From Deltaproteobacteria bacterium (GTDB lineage: Bacteria > Desulfobacterota > Desulfomonilia > UBA1062), in assembly GCA_023230665.1 (NCBI GenBank), contig JALNWY010000093.1, forward strand, positions 1 through 11,334: a stretch of DNA of 11,334 nucleotides. The letters are read 5' to 3'. This document shows positions 1-7,091 of the stretch, piece after piece (positions within the stretch are counted from its first letter, which is position 1; each line of letters starts with the position of its first letter). The notes below the pieces were generated by a model that searched no databases, was not told where the DNA came from, and saw only the letters and a list, made by a program, of their open reading frames with translations. The position numbers and the translations under genes are program-made.

Positions 1-141
1 CAGACCTTCGTGCCTGCGCCGCTGCCACCGGGTCCGCCCGGCTACTGGACGACGGAGCTGCGCAGCAAGTTCGATCAGGCGCTGCTTTCCCCCGGGAGGC
101 TGGGTAGCGTTTCAAGTGAGGCAAAGCCATGTCCGAGCTGA
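1..141 (+). pseudogene. Fic family protein, N-terminal (Fic_N) fragment, truncated
   Basis: The frame open from base 1 to a TGA at 139-141 begins QTFVPAPLPPGPP and continues with WTTELRS and GRLGSVS. This matches the start of Fic/DOC proteins carrying the Fic_N domain, where an (A/T)FxPAPLPPxPP motif is followed by an amphipathic helix and GRLxSVS. In the family the chain continues with a leucine/proline-rich loop, the SSxIEGT helix and then the catalytic HPFxxGNGR motif. Here the homology stops near base 117 and is replaced by an unrelated tail of a few residues, so the AMP-transferase domain is absent. The start codon lies outside the window. I read this as a deletion remnant of a Fic gene whose 3' part was lost when the next gene was joined to it. 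The family assignment rests on motif memory alone. Confidence 0.6.
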
Positions 142-770
142 TTCCCAAACACGGCGGCTATCGCAAGCTCAAAAGTTTTCAGGTGGCGCAGATCGTCTAT
201 GACATCACCGTGCGGTTCTGCGACAAGTACATCGACCGGCGCAGCCGCACCCACGATCAGATGGTGCAGGCGGCGCGCTCCGGGGTGCAAAACATCGCCG
301 AAGGCTCGCAGGCCTCTGCCACCTCGAAGAAAACCGAACTTAAACTCACCCAGGTCGCCCGCGCCAGCCTGGAGGAGCTCAAACTCGATTACGAGGATTT
401 TCTGCGCCAGCGGGGACTGGCGCAGTGGGAGCGGGAAAACCCGCTCCGGCAGGTGCTGATCGACCGGCGGTGTCAGACCGCCGACGAGGTGGCGGCCTGG
501 GTGGTGGATGTGGTGAAGAAAGGTGATCCAAGTGGACATTGTGGACAGGGGGGACACCTCCGGGAACAGTCCACCGAGTCCACAACGTCTACGCTGTCTA
601 CCAGGGCGTACCCGGAGCTTGCGGCGAATGCCGCACTGGTGCTGCTGGCGGTGGCTTGTTCCCTGCTTGACCGCCAAGTCGAACGCCTTGCCCTGGATTT
701 CGAAAACGAGGGCGGTTTTACCGAGCGTCTTTACCGCGTCCGCACCGCCAAGCGGAGGAATTCGCCATGA
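129..770 (+). CDS. four-helix-bundle protein with C-terminal suffix domain
   Basis: This protein of 213 residues has a first part (about 9-110) that resembles the S23/23S-rRNA-intervening-sequence four-helix-bundle family: a YRKLKSFQVAQ start, then MVQAARSGVQNIAEGSQ (45-61) and TELKLTQVARASLEEL (69-84). Residues 162-210 (ELAANAALVLL...LDRQ...GGFTERLYRVR) match the C-terminal 'suffix' domain seen in a subset of these proteins. The two are joined by a low-complexity linker with four S-T-x triplets (148-159). The biochemical role is unknown; relatives form oligomeric helical bundles and are often found in accessory or restriction-type islands. The ATG at 129 is preceded by GAGG seven bases upstream and overlaps the end of the Fic fragment. 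The stop overlaps another ATG (ATGA at 767-770). The gene looks intact and, by eye, is more GC-rich than the sequence after about 900. Confidence 0.72.
   Translation: MSELIPKHGGYRKLKSFQVAQIVYDITVRFCDKYIDRRSRTHDQMVQAARSGVQNIAEGSQASATSKKTELKLTQVARASLEELKLDYEDFLRQRGLAQWERENPLRQVLIDRRCQTADEVAAWVVDVVKKGDPSGHCGQGGHLREQSTESTTSTLSTRAYPELAANAALVLLAVACSLLDRQVERLALDFENEGGFTERLYRVRTAKRRNSP
570..605 (+). repeat. four 9-bp units coding for a Ser-Thr-x linker
   Basis: Four successive nonamers (tccaccgag, tccacaacg, tctacgctg, tctaccagg) are in frame and encode STE, STT, STL and STR in the linker of the four-helix-bundle protein. A related set with the complementary core, gtggacatt, gtggacagg and ggggacacc, lies at 532-558. 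GTGGAC and GTCCAC are reverse complements, so the two sets can pair (for example 539-546 with 578-585). This looks like a small coding minisatellite able to change linker length. Confidence 0.55.
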
Positions 771-1125
771 GCAAGCCCTCCATCTGCCAGCCGCCCTACA
801 TACACCATTATCCGCGACCTGGTTCGCCGACCGCTGCCGGAACGCAAGCCGGTGGGCTATCAGCGCACCTTACCGGAAGATTATGACGGGGAGTCACTTT
901 CTATCTTTACAGGTCATTGCGAAAGCAATTACATGAAATTGGCGTACCCCTGCGGTTGAACATCCTGCCGGCACGTATTGCCCGGGAAATTCTGAAACTG
1001 CATTTCAACTGAATCCAGATGCCGCGTGGCATATGAATGGGTAATATACCCGGTTTATGAACTGCGCGACGGAACTCAGCCGCCGGGTGAATGAAATTTT
1101 TGCAGTGGTTTCGAAGAAGCAATGA
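767..1125 (+). pseudogene. decayed coding region with several short fragments
   Basis: No intact gene fits here, but protein-like pieces appear in different frames. An ATG at 767 overlaps the previous stop (ATGA) and opens a 39-codon frame that ends at 886. A second frame from 771 reads PTYTIIRDLVRRPLPERKPV and continues to a stop near 947. A third, 887-1012, reads LRKQLHEIGVPLRLNILP. A fourth, 1057-1125, reads TELSRRVNEIFAVVSKKQ and ends in TGA. The changes of frame suggest remnants of one or more genes broken by small indels. The first piece would have been translationally coupled to the four-helix-bundle gene. I do not recognise the family. Base composition falls after about 890, so a recombination junction near there is possible. 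Confidence 0.35.
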
Positions 1126-1147
1126 ATCAGGTTGAGAGAAATTCCTG

Positions 1148-1711
1148 ATGGCAGACTCCGTTCTGGTCAACATAAGAGGCGTGGGGCCAGTGCTGCTGGA
1201 GCGCAGTGCAAGGGCAAAACACCTCAATATTTCCGTCAAGCCGTTCAAGGGCATACGGGTGGCTGTCCCCAAAGGCTTATCCTTCAAAAATGCAGAGATA
1301 CTTGCGCGGATGCAGGTGGAATGGCTGAAGACTCATCTGGAACAGGTGCGGAAATTTGAAGCAGAACATCCTGTCATTCCTGAAGTGGAGATAGACCCAA
1401 GGAAAGCCAGGGATATTCTGGTATCAAGGGTTGCGGCAATAGCCAGCAAGCATGGGTATACCTACAGCCGGGTCACTGTTCGAAACCAGAAAACCCGATG
1501 GGGCAGTTGTTCCAGCAGGAACAGCATCAGTCTGAACATGAAGCTCACCCTGTTGCCTGATGAACTGCGGGATTTCGTTATTCTCCACGAGCTGGTTCAT
1601 ACCAGGATCAAGAACCACGGCAAAGATTTCCGGGCAGAGATGACCAGGGCGGAACCGAGGGCCAAGGAGTTGGACAAGCGGCTGAGTCAGTATTATCTAC
1701 GGGTGTTGTAG
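1148..1711 (+). CDS. YgjP/DUF45-type zinc metallopeptidase (SprT-like)
   Basis: This protein of 187 residues fits the YgjP-like (DUF45, M48-type) family and is somewhat shorter than the usual 220-240 residues. The visible signature is a TRWGSCSSRNSISLN block (116-130), then HELVH at 147-151 followed by NHGKDF, giving probable zinc ligands His147, His151 and His157 with Glu148 as catalytic base. The N-terminal half (1-70) matches the beta-rich part of the family (VERSARAKHLNISV-like, then VAVPKG). No signal peptide or membrane segment is visible, so it should act in the cytoplasm. Substrates are unknown; relatives are commonly encoded next to type I restriction subunits. The ATG at 1148 overlaps an upstream stop (TGATG) and has GAGAG about ten bases upstream. 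The family call is secure; the function is not. Confidence 0.85.
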   Translation: MADSVLVNIRGVGPVLLERSARAKHLNISVKPFKGIRVAVPKGLSFKNAEILARMQVEWLKTHLEQVRKFEAEHPVIPEVEIDPRKARDILVSRVAAIASKHGYTYSRVTVRNQKTRWGSCSSRNSISLNMKLTLLPDELRDFVILHELVHTRIKNHGKDFRAEMTRAEPRAKELDKRLSQYYLRVL

Positions 1712-1782
1712 CTTGAAATTGGGCAGGAAGCCGATGCACAACAATGAGATCACCGAGAAGCCCCTCCAATAAGGGGGGGATG

Positions 1783-1823
1783 CGGCCCCGACTTGCAATG
1801 AAATTACCGGCAAGACGGGGCCG
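1783..1823. terminator. strong hairpin between convergent genes, probable bidirectional terminator
   Basis: Bases 1783-1796 and 1810-1823 form a 14-bp GC-rich stem with a single A/A mismatch and a 13-base loop. It follows the metallopeptidase stop by about 70 bp and the Cys-rich gene stop (read on the - strand) by about 55 bp. The plus-strand side is followed by TTCCTGATTGTT, only moderately T-rich, and the minus-strand side is not followed by a T-run. Termination is therefore likely but the intrinsic signal is not classical. A smaller hairpin, CCCCT/AGGGG, lies just upstream around 1761-1776. Confidence 0.6.
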
Positions 1824-1877
1824 TTCCTGATTGTTCTGCAGAAATTATATTGATTTTAAGACGTTGAGCGCTTCTTT

Positions 1878-2401
1878 TCATTCAATTGGAAAGTCACTCT
1901 CGTTCAGACACCGGGCAGACCAATAATCAATGCACTTTTTGAAGGCATTATCGCATTCCTCCGCCGAAGGCAGCTCATAGTTCCTGGTGGCTGCATCCTG
2001 CACGCACTGGATACCTTGCTCCTTGCAGTATTCAAAGCATTCGTTCTGCACTGCACCACATTCACTTGACGGGGTTCCCGCTGCCCTGCACTCTTCATAA
2101 TCCGCACTGCACGAAGCCAGGCAGTCCTGTTGTTCCTCATAGCATATCTGTGTATGGTACTGAATTTTCTCCTCCAGGCTCATCAGGCAGTAGTCCCGTT
2201 TCGACTCACAGAGTTCCTTGGCGCTGTTATAACAGGATTCGAACCTTGCTTGAATCCCCGCCTCCACCGCCGCCTGCACCGTCGAGGTATATAACGCCCA
2301 GGGGCTGTCATCCTCCGCGGCAGCCGCCCCATAAGAAAAAAAATGATGGATGCCGCAGCCGCAGGCAAGCAAATCCGAATGAAATTCCGTGCACAATGCA
2401 T
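1878..2401 (-). CDS. Cys-rich exported protein, apparent -1 frameshift at a T8 run
   Basis: The ATG at 2401 has an excellent ribosome-binding site (AAAGGAGGG, five-base spacing). It opens a frame starting MHCARNFIR, followed by a hydrophobic core (ICLPAAAASIIFF), which is a typical signal peptide. The zero frame then reads LMGRLPRRM and stops at 2183 after 72 codons. If the frame moves by -1 at the eight T (2336-2343 on the + strand), the sequence continues SYGAAAA/EDDSPW, an ideal signal-peptidase site. It then gives about 145 mature residues with 14 cysteines and no other stop until 1878. The mature part is acidic and helical-looking, with Cys pairs such as CLASC, CFEYC and C-x6/7-C, and probably several disulfides in the periplasm or outside. 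The continuous downstream frame alone has only a TTG at 2456 without a ribosome-binding site. I do not recognise the family. A sequencing indel, a pseudogene, phase variation and programmed slippage all remain possible. Confidence 0.6.
2301..2343 (-). promoter_or_regulatory. possible -1 frameshift signal (U UUU UUU heptamer plus downstream GC-rich stem)
   Basis: On the - strand the zero-frame codons ATT TTT TTT contain the heptamer T TTT TTT, which has the X XXY YYZ form of -1 slippery sites. After a five-base spacer (CTTAT) comes GGGGC (2326-2330), which can pair with GCCCC (2301-2305). Inside this is a competing GCGG-CTG-CCGC hairpin (2317-2327). A -1 slip at this point is exactly what joins the signal peptide to the Cys-rich domain. 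The arrangement is seen in the sequence; its activity is inference. Confidence 0.35.
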
Positions 2402-2614
2402 TGATCCCTCCTTTCAAAAAATTCCGGCAACCGCCGATTATGAGAAATATGGACAAGACAAAAATTGCATGGCGACAGTATCACCGCCGGGAGGGTCGCT
2501 GCGGACAGATTCCATCTCGGCACGGTTTGCAGGGTCCTGACGAAATGTTTGTTTATGTATGGTTTTCTTTTAGCATCGAGACCGGACTTGCGCAACCATC
2601 GAGCCTCGACCTAT
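2402..2614. other. intergenic region between glgX end and the Cys-rich gene
   Basis: These 213 bp should hold the promoter of the Cys-rich gene, read leftwards. A CATAAT about 40 bases upstream of its start could be a -10 element, but there is no good -35 at 16-18 bases. A weaker TTGCGC-17-TAAAAG pair lies further upstream, near the glgX end. Neither is convincing, and no clear terminator for glgX is visible, so read-through from glgX is possible. Confidence 0.3.
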
Positions 2615-4720
2615 TCACTCCTTTCTCATGAATACAACCAGGGAGCGGCCCTGGACGGCAATTTCCTCACCGGCGCCGGAATTGTCCGTCTTTTCGATGA
2701 ACCCTCCTTCGGTCGTGTCGAGCACCCGGAGCCACTGTTTTCCCCATTGCGGTCCCGGCAGAATAAAGGGGATCGATTCGTGATGGGCGTTGAACAGGAC
2801 CAGGAAAGAATCGTCCACAATTTTTTCACCGCGGGAATCCGGGTAGGGAATGGCCCGGCCGTTCAGAAAGACAAGAATGGACCTGGCAAAGCCCTCACCC
2901 CAGTTTTCTTCGGCCATCTCGTTGCCGTCCGGCGTGAACCACCCGATATCGTCAACCCTCCCTCCATGGATGGCCCGGCCGAGAAACCACCCCCGGCGCA
3001 TGAACACCGGGTGTTCCAGCCTGAACCGGATGAGCTCCCTGGTGAACCGCAGGAGGGCGCCATCGGCTTTTTCCCAGTCAAACCAGGATATTTCGCTGTC
3101 CTGGCAATAGCCGTTGTTGTTTCCCTGCTGGGTTCGGCCCATCTCATCCCCGCCCAGAAGCATGGGCACGCCCTGGGAAAGGAAAAGGGTGGCCAGGAAA
3201 TTGCGTATCTGTCTGGCCCGGAGCGTGAGGACATCGGGATTTTCCGTGGGACCTTCCTCTCCGTAGTTCCAGGAGCGGTTGTGGCTTTCACCGTCGCGGT
3301 TCTGCTCGCCGTTGGCTTCGTTATGTTTTTCGTTGTACGAGACCAGGTCATGGAGGGTGAAGCCGTCATGGGCCGTGATGAAATTTATGGAGGCGTTGGG
3401 TCGTCTGGTGGTGCGTTCATAGAGGTCCGAGCTGCCGGTGAACCGATAGGCGAATTCGGCCAGGGTCTGATCCTCACCGCGCCAGAAGTCGCGCACGCAA
3501 TCACGGTACTTGCCGTTCCATTCCGACCACAGGGATGGAAAATTGCCCACCTGGTAGCCGCCCTCCCCCAGGTCCCAGGGTTCGGCAATGAGCTTTACCT
3601 GGCTGACCACCGGGTCCTGCTGGACGAGGTCGAAAAAGGTTGAGAGCTTGTCCACCTCATGGAGCTCCCGCGCCAGGGTGGATGCAAGGTCGAAGCGGAA
3701 GCCGTCCACGTGCATTTCCAGGATCCAGTACCGGAGCGAATCCATGATGAGCTGGAGCACATGGGGGTGCTGCATGTTCAGGCTGTTGCCGGTGCCCGTG
3801 TAATCCATGTAGTAGCTGCGGTCATCGTCAACCAGGCGGTAGTAGGCGGCGTTGTCGATTCCCTTGAAAGAAAGCATCGGCCCGAGGTGGTTGCCCTCCG
3901 CCGTGTGGTTGTAGACCACGTCCAGGATGACCTCAAGGCCCGCCTTGTGCAGGGTCTTGACCATCTGCTTGAACTCCTGGACCTGCTGACCGCGCTGCCC
4001 CCTGCTTGAATAATCGTTGTGGGGCGCAAGATAGGCGATGGAATTATATCCCCAGTAGTTGCGGAGACCCTGTTCCAGCAGGTGGGCATCGTGGATAAAC
4101 TGGTGCACGGGAAGCAGCTCCACGGCCGTGATCCCCAGGCTGGTGAGGTACCTGATGGCGGCAGGATGGGAAAGTCCGGCGTAGGTTCCCCTGATTTCCG
4201 GCGGGATTCCGGGATGGCGCGCGGTGAATCCCTTCACATGCACTTCGTAGATCACGGTTTCGTGGAGGGATTTGCCAAGGGGCTGGTCGCTGCCCCAGTC
4301 AAAAAAGGGGTTGATCACCACCGACCTGGGAACATAGGGGGCACTGTTTTCCTCGTTCACGGATCCTTCAGGGTCGTTGAAACGATAGGGAAAGACCGCC
4401 TCGTTCCAGTTGACCTCCCCTTCCACTGCCTTGGCATACGGATCGAGCAGGAGCTTGCCGGGATTGCACCGGTGACCCTCCCGGAGCTCCCATGGGCCGT
4501 GCACGCGGAACCCGTACCGCTGTCCCGGTTCCACCGTCGGCAGATAGCCGTGCCAGCAGAAACCGCTGACCTCGGGAAGATCCACGCGGGTTTCCTCCCC
4601 CTTTTCATCGAAGAGACAGAGTTCAACCCTGTGGGCCGCCTCCGAAAAGATGGAGAAATTGGTTCCCACTCCGTCATAAGTTGCCCCCAGGGGATAGGGC
4701 TTGCCAGGCCATATTTTCAC
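2615..4720 (-). CDS. glgX: glycogen debranching enzyme GlgX (isoamylase-type GH13)
   Basis: This cytoplasmic protein of 701 residues hydrolyses alpha-1,6 branches of glycogen or limit dextrin. It has an N-terminal CBM48-type beta domain (about 8-100, starting PLGATYDGVGTNFSIFSE), the GH13 barrel, and a C-terminal beta domain from about 610. All four conserved GH13 regions are present: DVVYNH (267-272), DGFRFDLAS (339-347) with nucleophile Asp344, IAEPWDLG (378-385) with acid/base Glu380, and TAHDGFTLHDLVSYNEKHNE (449-468) with Asp452. Length and order fit GlgX/TreX. The start is GTG at 4720, supported by AAAGGAGG five bases upstream. No other glycogen gene is in the window. It follows the CLC gene after 38 bp on the same strand, so cotranscription is likely. 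Confidence 0.95.
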   Translation of the reverse strand: MKIWPGKPYPLGATYDGVGTNFSIFSEAAHRVELCLFDEKGEETRVDLPEVSGFCWHGYLPTVEPGQRYGFRVHGPWELREGHRCNPGKLLLDPYAKAVEGEVNWNEAVFPYRFNDPEGSVNEENSAPYVPRSVVINPFFDWGSDQPLGKSLHETVIYEVHVKGFTARHPGIPPEIRGTYAGLSHPAAIRYLTSLGITAVELLPVHQFIHDAHLLEQGLRNYWGYNSIAYLAPHNDYSSRGQRGQQVQEFKQMVKTLHKAGLEVILDVVYNHTAEGNHLGPMLSFKGIDNAAYYRLVDDDRSYYMDYTGTGNSLNMQHPHVLQLIMDSLRYWILEMHVDGFRFDLASTLARELHEVDKLSTFFDLVQQDPVVSQVKLIAEPWDLGEGGYQVGNFPSLWSEWNGKYRDCVRDFWRGEDQTLAEFAYRFTGSSDLYERTTRRPNASINFITAHDGFTLHDLVSYNEKHNEANGEQNRDGESHNRSWNYGEEGPTENPDVLTLRARQIRNFLATLFLSQGVPMLLGGDEMGRTQQGNNNGYCQDSEISWFDWEKADGALLRFTRELIRFRLEHPVFMRRGWFLGRAIHGGRVDDIGWFTPDGNEMAEENWGEGFARSILVFLNGRAIPYPDSRGEKIVDDSFLVLFNAHHESIPFILPGPQWGKQWLRVLDTTEGGFIEKTDNSGAGEEIAVQGRSLVVFMRKE

Positions 4721-4758
4721 AAGTTCCTCCTTTCATTTACATGATCCGGTTACGCTGC

Positions 4759-6867
4759 TTACACCTGCCCCGGTGATGATGCGGCGGTAAAAATTTCCCG
4801 CACCTGCCCCATGGCCTCTTTCCGGCCGAATACCGTCACCACGTCTCCCGGCAGAAAAACGGTATCGCCCCGTGGTATGATGATCCTGCCATCCCGTTCT
4901 ATGGAGACCACATTGACGGTCACCGGCAGGGACAGGGAACGCAGAGGCAGCCCCGATCCACTGTCCCCCTCCTGCAGGCTGATCTCCATAAAGACATTCT
5001 TTTTCTCGCTGCGCAGAGAGATATCACCCCCCAGCAGTTGTCCACGTTGTTTACGGACAAGTGCCACATCATACGCCCGCAGGATCTCGCTTCTGCTGAT
5101 GAGTCCCAACAGCCTGCCGCTGCCGTCACGGTTGACGACGGGAAGCCTGGCCAGACCCCGGGGCGCCATCTTCTGAATGGCGGTCCAGATCGGTTCGTCG
5201 GGAAATATGGTTACCGGCTTCGTGACGGCCACATCTTCCACTGTCAGGCCGCGAAGCTGAACCGTATTGTCGGAAAGCATCCGTTCCATGTCCTGGAGGG
5301 TGACTATGCCAAACAAATGGTCCTGCTCATCAAGAACCGGGAAACCGAGATAATTTGTTTCCTGGAACTTGCGGTACAGGTCGGCCAGCGGCATCTGCCG
5401 GTAGACAACCTCGGGAGTCCTGTTCATCACTTCGCTGACGGCCACAGCCTGCATGACATCCATATCCCTGCCCTGAACAAAACGGATCCCCCGACGGGTC
5501 AGTTTGTGGGTATAGATGGATTCGGGATACAGCCACTGGGCAAAGGTAGAGGCAGTCACCGTCGCCACCATCAAGGGAAGAATCATCGCATAATCATTGC
5601 TCATCTCGAAAACAATCAGCAGGGCGGTCAGCGGAGCCCGGGCAGCCGCAGCAAAGACCGCGGCCATTCCGACCAGGGCGTAGGCGCCGGGAGGACCGGA
5701 GATGCCGGGATGTATCGCGGCAAAAATATGGCCCATGGTTCCGCCGAGCATGGCGCCGATAAAGAGGGAAGGTGCGAAAACCCCGCCGGAATTGCCTGAT
5801 CCCAGGGTAAACGAGGTGGCCAGCGGCTTGATGACAATCAACAGGGCCAGCACCAGAAGGCCGACCTTATCCTGCAGGGCATCTTCCATGAAATGAAAAC
5901 CCGTCCCGTAAAAATACGGCATCCGGGCGGCCAGTTCCCGTCCGGACGAATTTGGAGCGGCAGCGGATTCGAAATTCCCGGACAAATAGAGGTAGCCCAT
6001 CCCCAGCAGTCCGAGGAGCAGTGCCCCAACGGCTGGTTTGAGGAAAAGCGGAAACCGCCAGTTGTCGAATTTCACCTCGAACCAGCCGAGCATCCGGATA
6101 AACATAATCGCCGCAAGTGCGGCAGCCAGCCCGAGCAGCAGAAAAAAAACGATCGCCAGGGGAGACTGCATTGCGTAGCTGGGGACGCTGAATGCCGGAT
6201 TATCCCCAAGATACATCTGGCTGACAATGGAGGCCGACACCGAGGCGATCACCACGTTGCCGAACATCCGCACCTGCAGTTCACTCATCAGGACTTCGAT
6301 GGCAAACGCCACCCCGGCAATGGGGGCATTAAAGGTCGCGGCAATGGCGCCGGCAGCCCCGCAGGCTACCAGGTTTTTAATTCTTTCGTCCGACAGGCGC
6401 AGTACCTGTCCCATGGACGAACCCAGCGCGGCACCAACTTGGACAATGGGACCTTCCCGGCCGGCTGACCCGCCTGTACCGATGCACAGCGCCGAGGTGA
6501 TTACTTTGGCGACCACCACCCTGGACCGGATGCGCCCTCCCTTCAGCACCATGGCCTGCATGACCTCCGGTACGCCGTGCCCCTTGGTTTCGGCGGCAAA
6601 CCACGCAATCAGGGCTCCCCCCAGAAGGGCGCCGATCAGGGGCACCAGGAGGTAGGCAAGCATTCCGGTATTGGGGAGGATACGGGCAAAGGCCGCGTAG
6701 GATTGGCCATGGATCGTTTCAATCATCCAGATGAAAAGAACCGCGGCCAGTCCGGTCCCGGCCCCGATGAAAATCGCGAGCAACAGCAGCGGTATTCCCT
6801 CCGGCGGAGAAAACCTGTCAAGAAGATCAGCCGTTGTTCTACTTTTTTTCATGGAACCGTCCGGCAT
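4759..6867 (-). CDS. CLC-family chloride transporter with two CBS domains and TrkA_C domain
   Basis: This inner-membrane protein of 702 residues moves chloride, probably by Cl-/H+ exchange. The CLC core covers about 20-460. GHGVPE (96-101) corresponds to the GSGIP anion motif, with His in place of Ser. GREGP (136-140) carries the external gating glutamate Glu138, and GVFAP (362-366) is the GxFxP motif. Tyr452 sits at the inner-gate tyrosine position. At the place of the internal proton glutamate the sequence is FAIEVL, so Val192 stands where E. coli ClC has Glu203. Two CBS domains (about 476-535 and 543-600) suggest nucleotide control. Residues 620-690 resemble the TrkA_C ligand-binding domain (IIIPRGDTVFLPGDVVTVFG). 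No good ribosome-binding site precedes the ATG at 6867; the ATG five codons later (6852) is an alternative. Confidence 0.92.
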   Translation of the reverse strand: MPDGSMKKSRTTADLLDRFSPPEGIPLLLLAIFIGAGTGLAAVLFIWMIETIHGQSYAAFARILPNTGMLAYLLVPLIGALLGGALIAWFAAETKGHGVPEVMQAMVLKGGRIRSRVVVAKVITSALCIGTGGSAGREGPIVQVGAALGSSMGQVLRLSDERIKNLVACGAAGAIAATFNAPIAGVAFAIEVLMSELQVRMFGNVVIASVSASIVSQMYLGDNPAFSVPSYAMQSPLAIVFFLLLGLAAALAAIMFIRMLGWFEVKFDNWRFPLFLKPAVGALLLGLLGMGYLYLSGNFESAAAPNSSGRELAARMPYFYGTGFHFMEDALQDKVGLLVLALLIVIKPLATSFTLGSGNSGGVFAPSLFIGAMLGGTMGHIFAAIHPGISGPPGAYALVGMAAVFAAAARAPLTALLIVFEMSNDYAMILPLMVATVTASTFAQWLYPESIYTHKLTRRGIRFVQGRDMDVMQAVAVSEVMNRTPEVVYRQMPLADLYRKFQETNYLGFPVLDEQDHLFGIVTLQDMERMLSDNTVQLRGLTVEDVAVTKPVTIFPDEPIWTAIQKMAPRGLARLPVVNRDGSGRLLGLISRSEILRAYDVALVRKQRGQLLGGDISLRSEKKNVFMEISLQEGDSGSGLPLRSLSLPVTVNVVSIERDGRIIIPRGDTVFLPGDVVTVFGRKEAMGQVREIFTAASSPGQV

Positions 6868-7014
6868 GTTGAACCGTAATCAATCTCAGTCATTTACATC
6901 AGGCCCGGTTGGCGGATCGCCGGGGATAGAACGTCGCGCAAATTTCCACTCCCCATGGATAGCATCTATCCTGTCAGTACACAACCTGAACCTCGGATGT
7001 TCCCCATTAATACA

Positions 7015-7044
7015 ACTATATGACCCGGAAACGGAACAAGTCAA
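7015..7044 (-). promoter_or_regulatory. sigma70-type promoter for clc-glgX
   Basis: Read on the - strand, TTGACT (7044-7039) and TATAGT (7020-7015) are separated by 18 bases. Five of six bases match consensus in each box. Transcription would start near 7008, giving a leader of about 140 bases before the CLC start. No other promoter is evident before glgX, so it could serve both genes. Confidence 0.55.
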
Positions 7045-7091
7045 ACAGGGAGGGGACGCACCGGACGACAGGGAATACTCTCATTATTCTC

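Noticed and set aside
532..605. Possible CRISPR-like repeat
   Set aside because: The units are nine bases, adjacent, coding and without spacers.
129..770. Four-helix-bundle gene as a 23S rRNA intervening sequence
   Set aside because: There is no rRNA sequence around it, and the protein carries the extra C-terminal suffix domain typical of stand-alone members.
1878..2456. Cys-rich gene as a continuous 192-codon frame from 2456
   Set aside because: Its start would be a TTG with no ribosome-binding site and its N-terminus is not signal-like, whereas the ATG at 2401 with AAAGGAGGG gives a good signal peptide in the neighbouring frame.
2465..3643. Long open frame on the + strand (392 codons)
   Set aside because: It is antisense to glgX, whose four catalytic motifs are intact on the other strand; the composition is that of a GC-rich shadow frame.
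4019..5799. Open frames on the + strand opposite glgX and clc (241 and 253 codons)
   Set aside because: They lie opposite well-conserved enzyme and transporter genes and have no family motif or ribosome-binding site that I can see.
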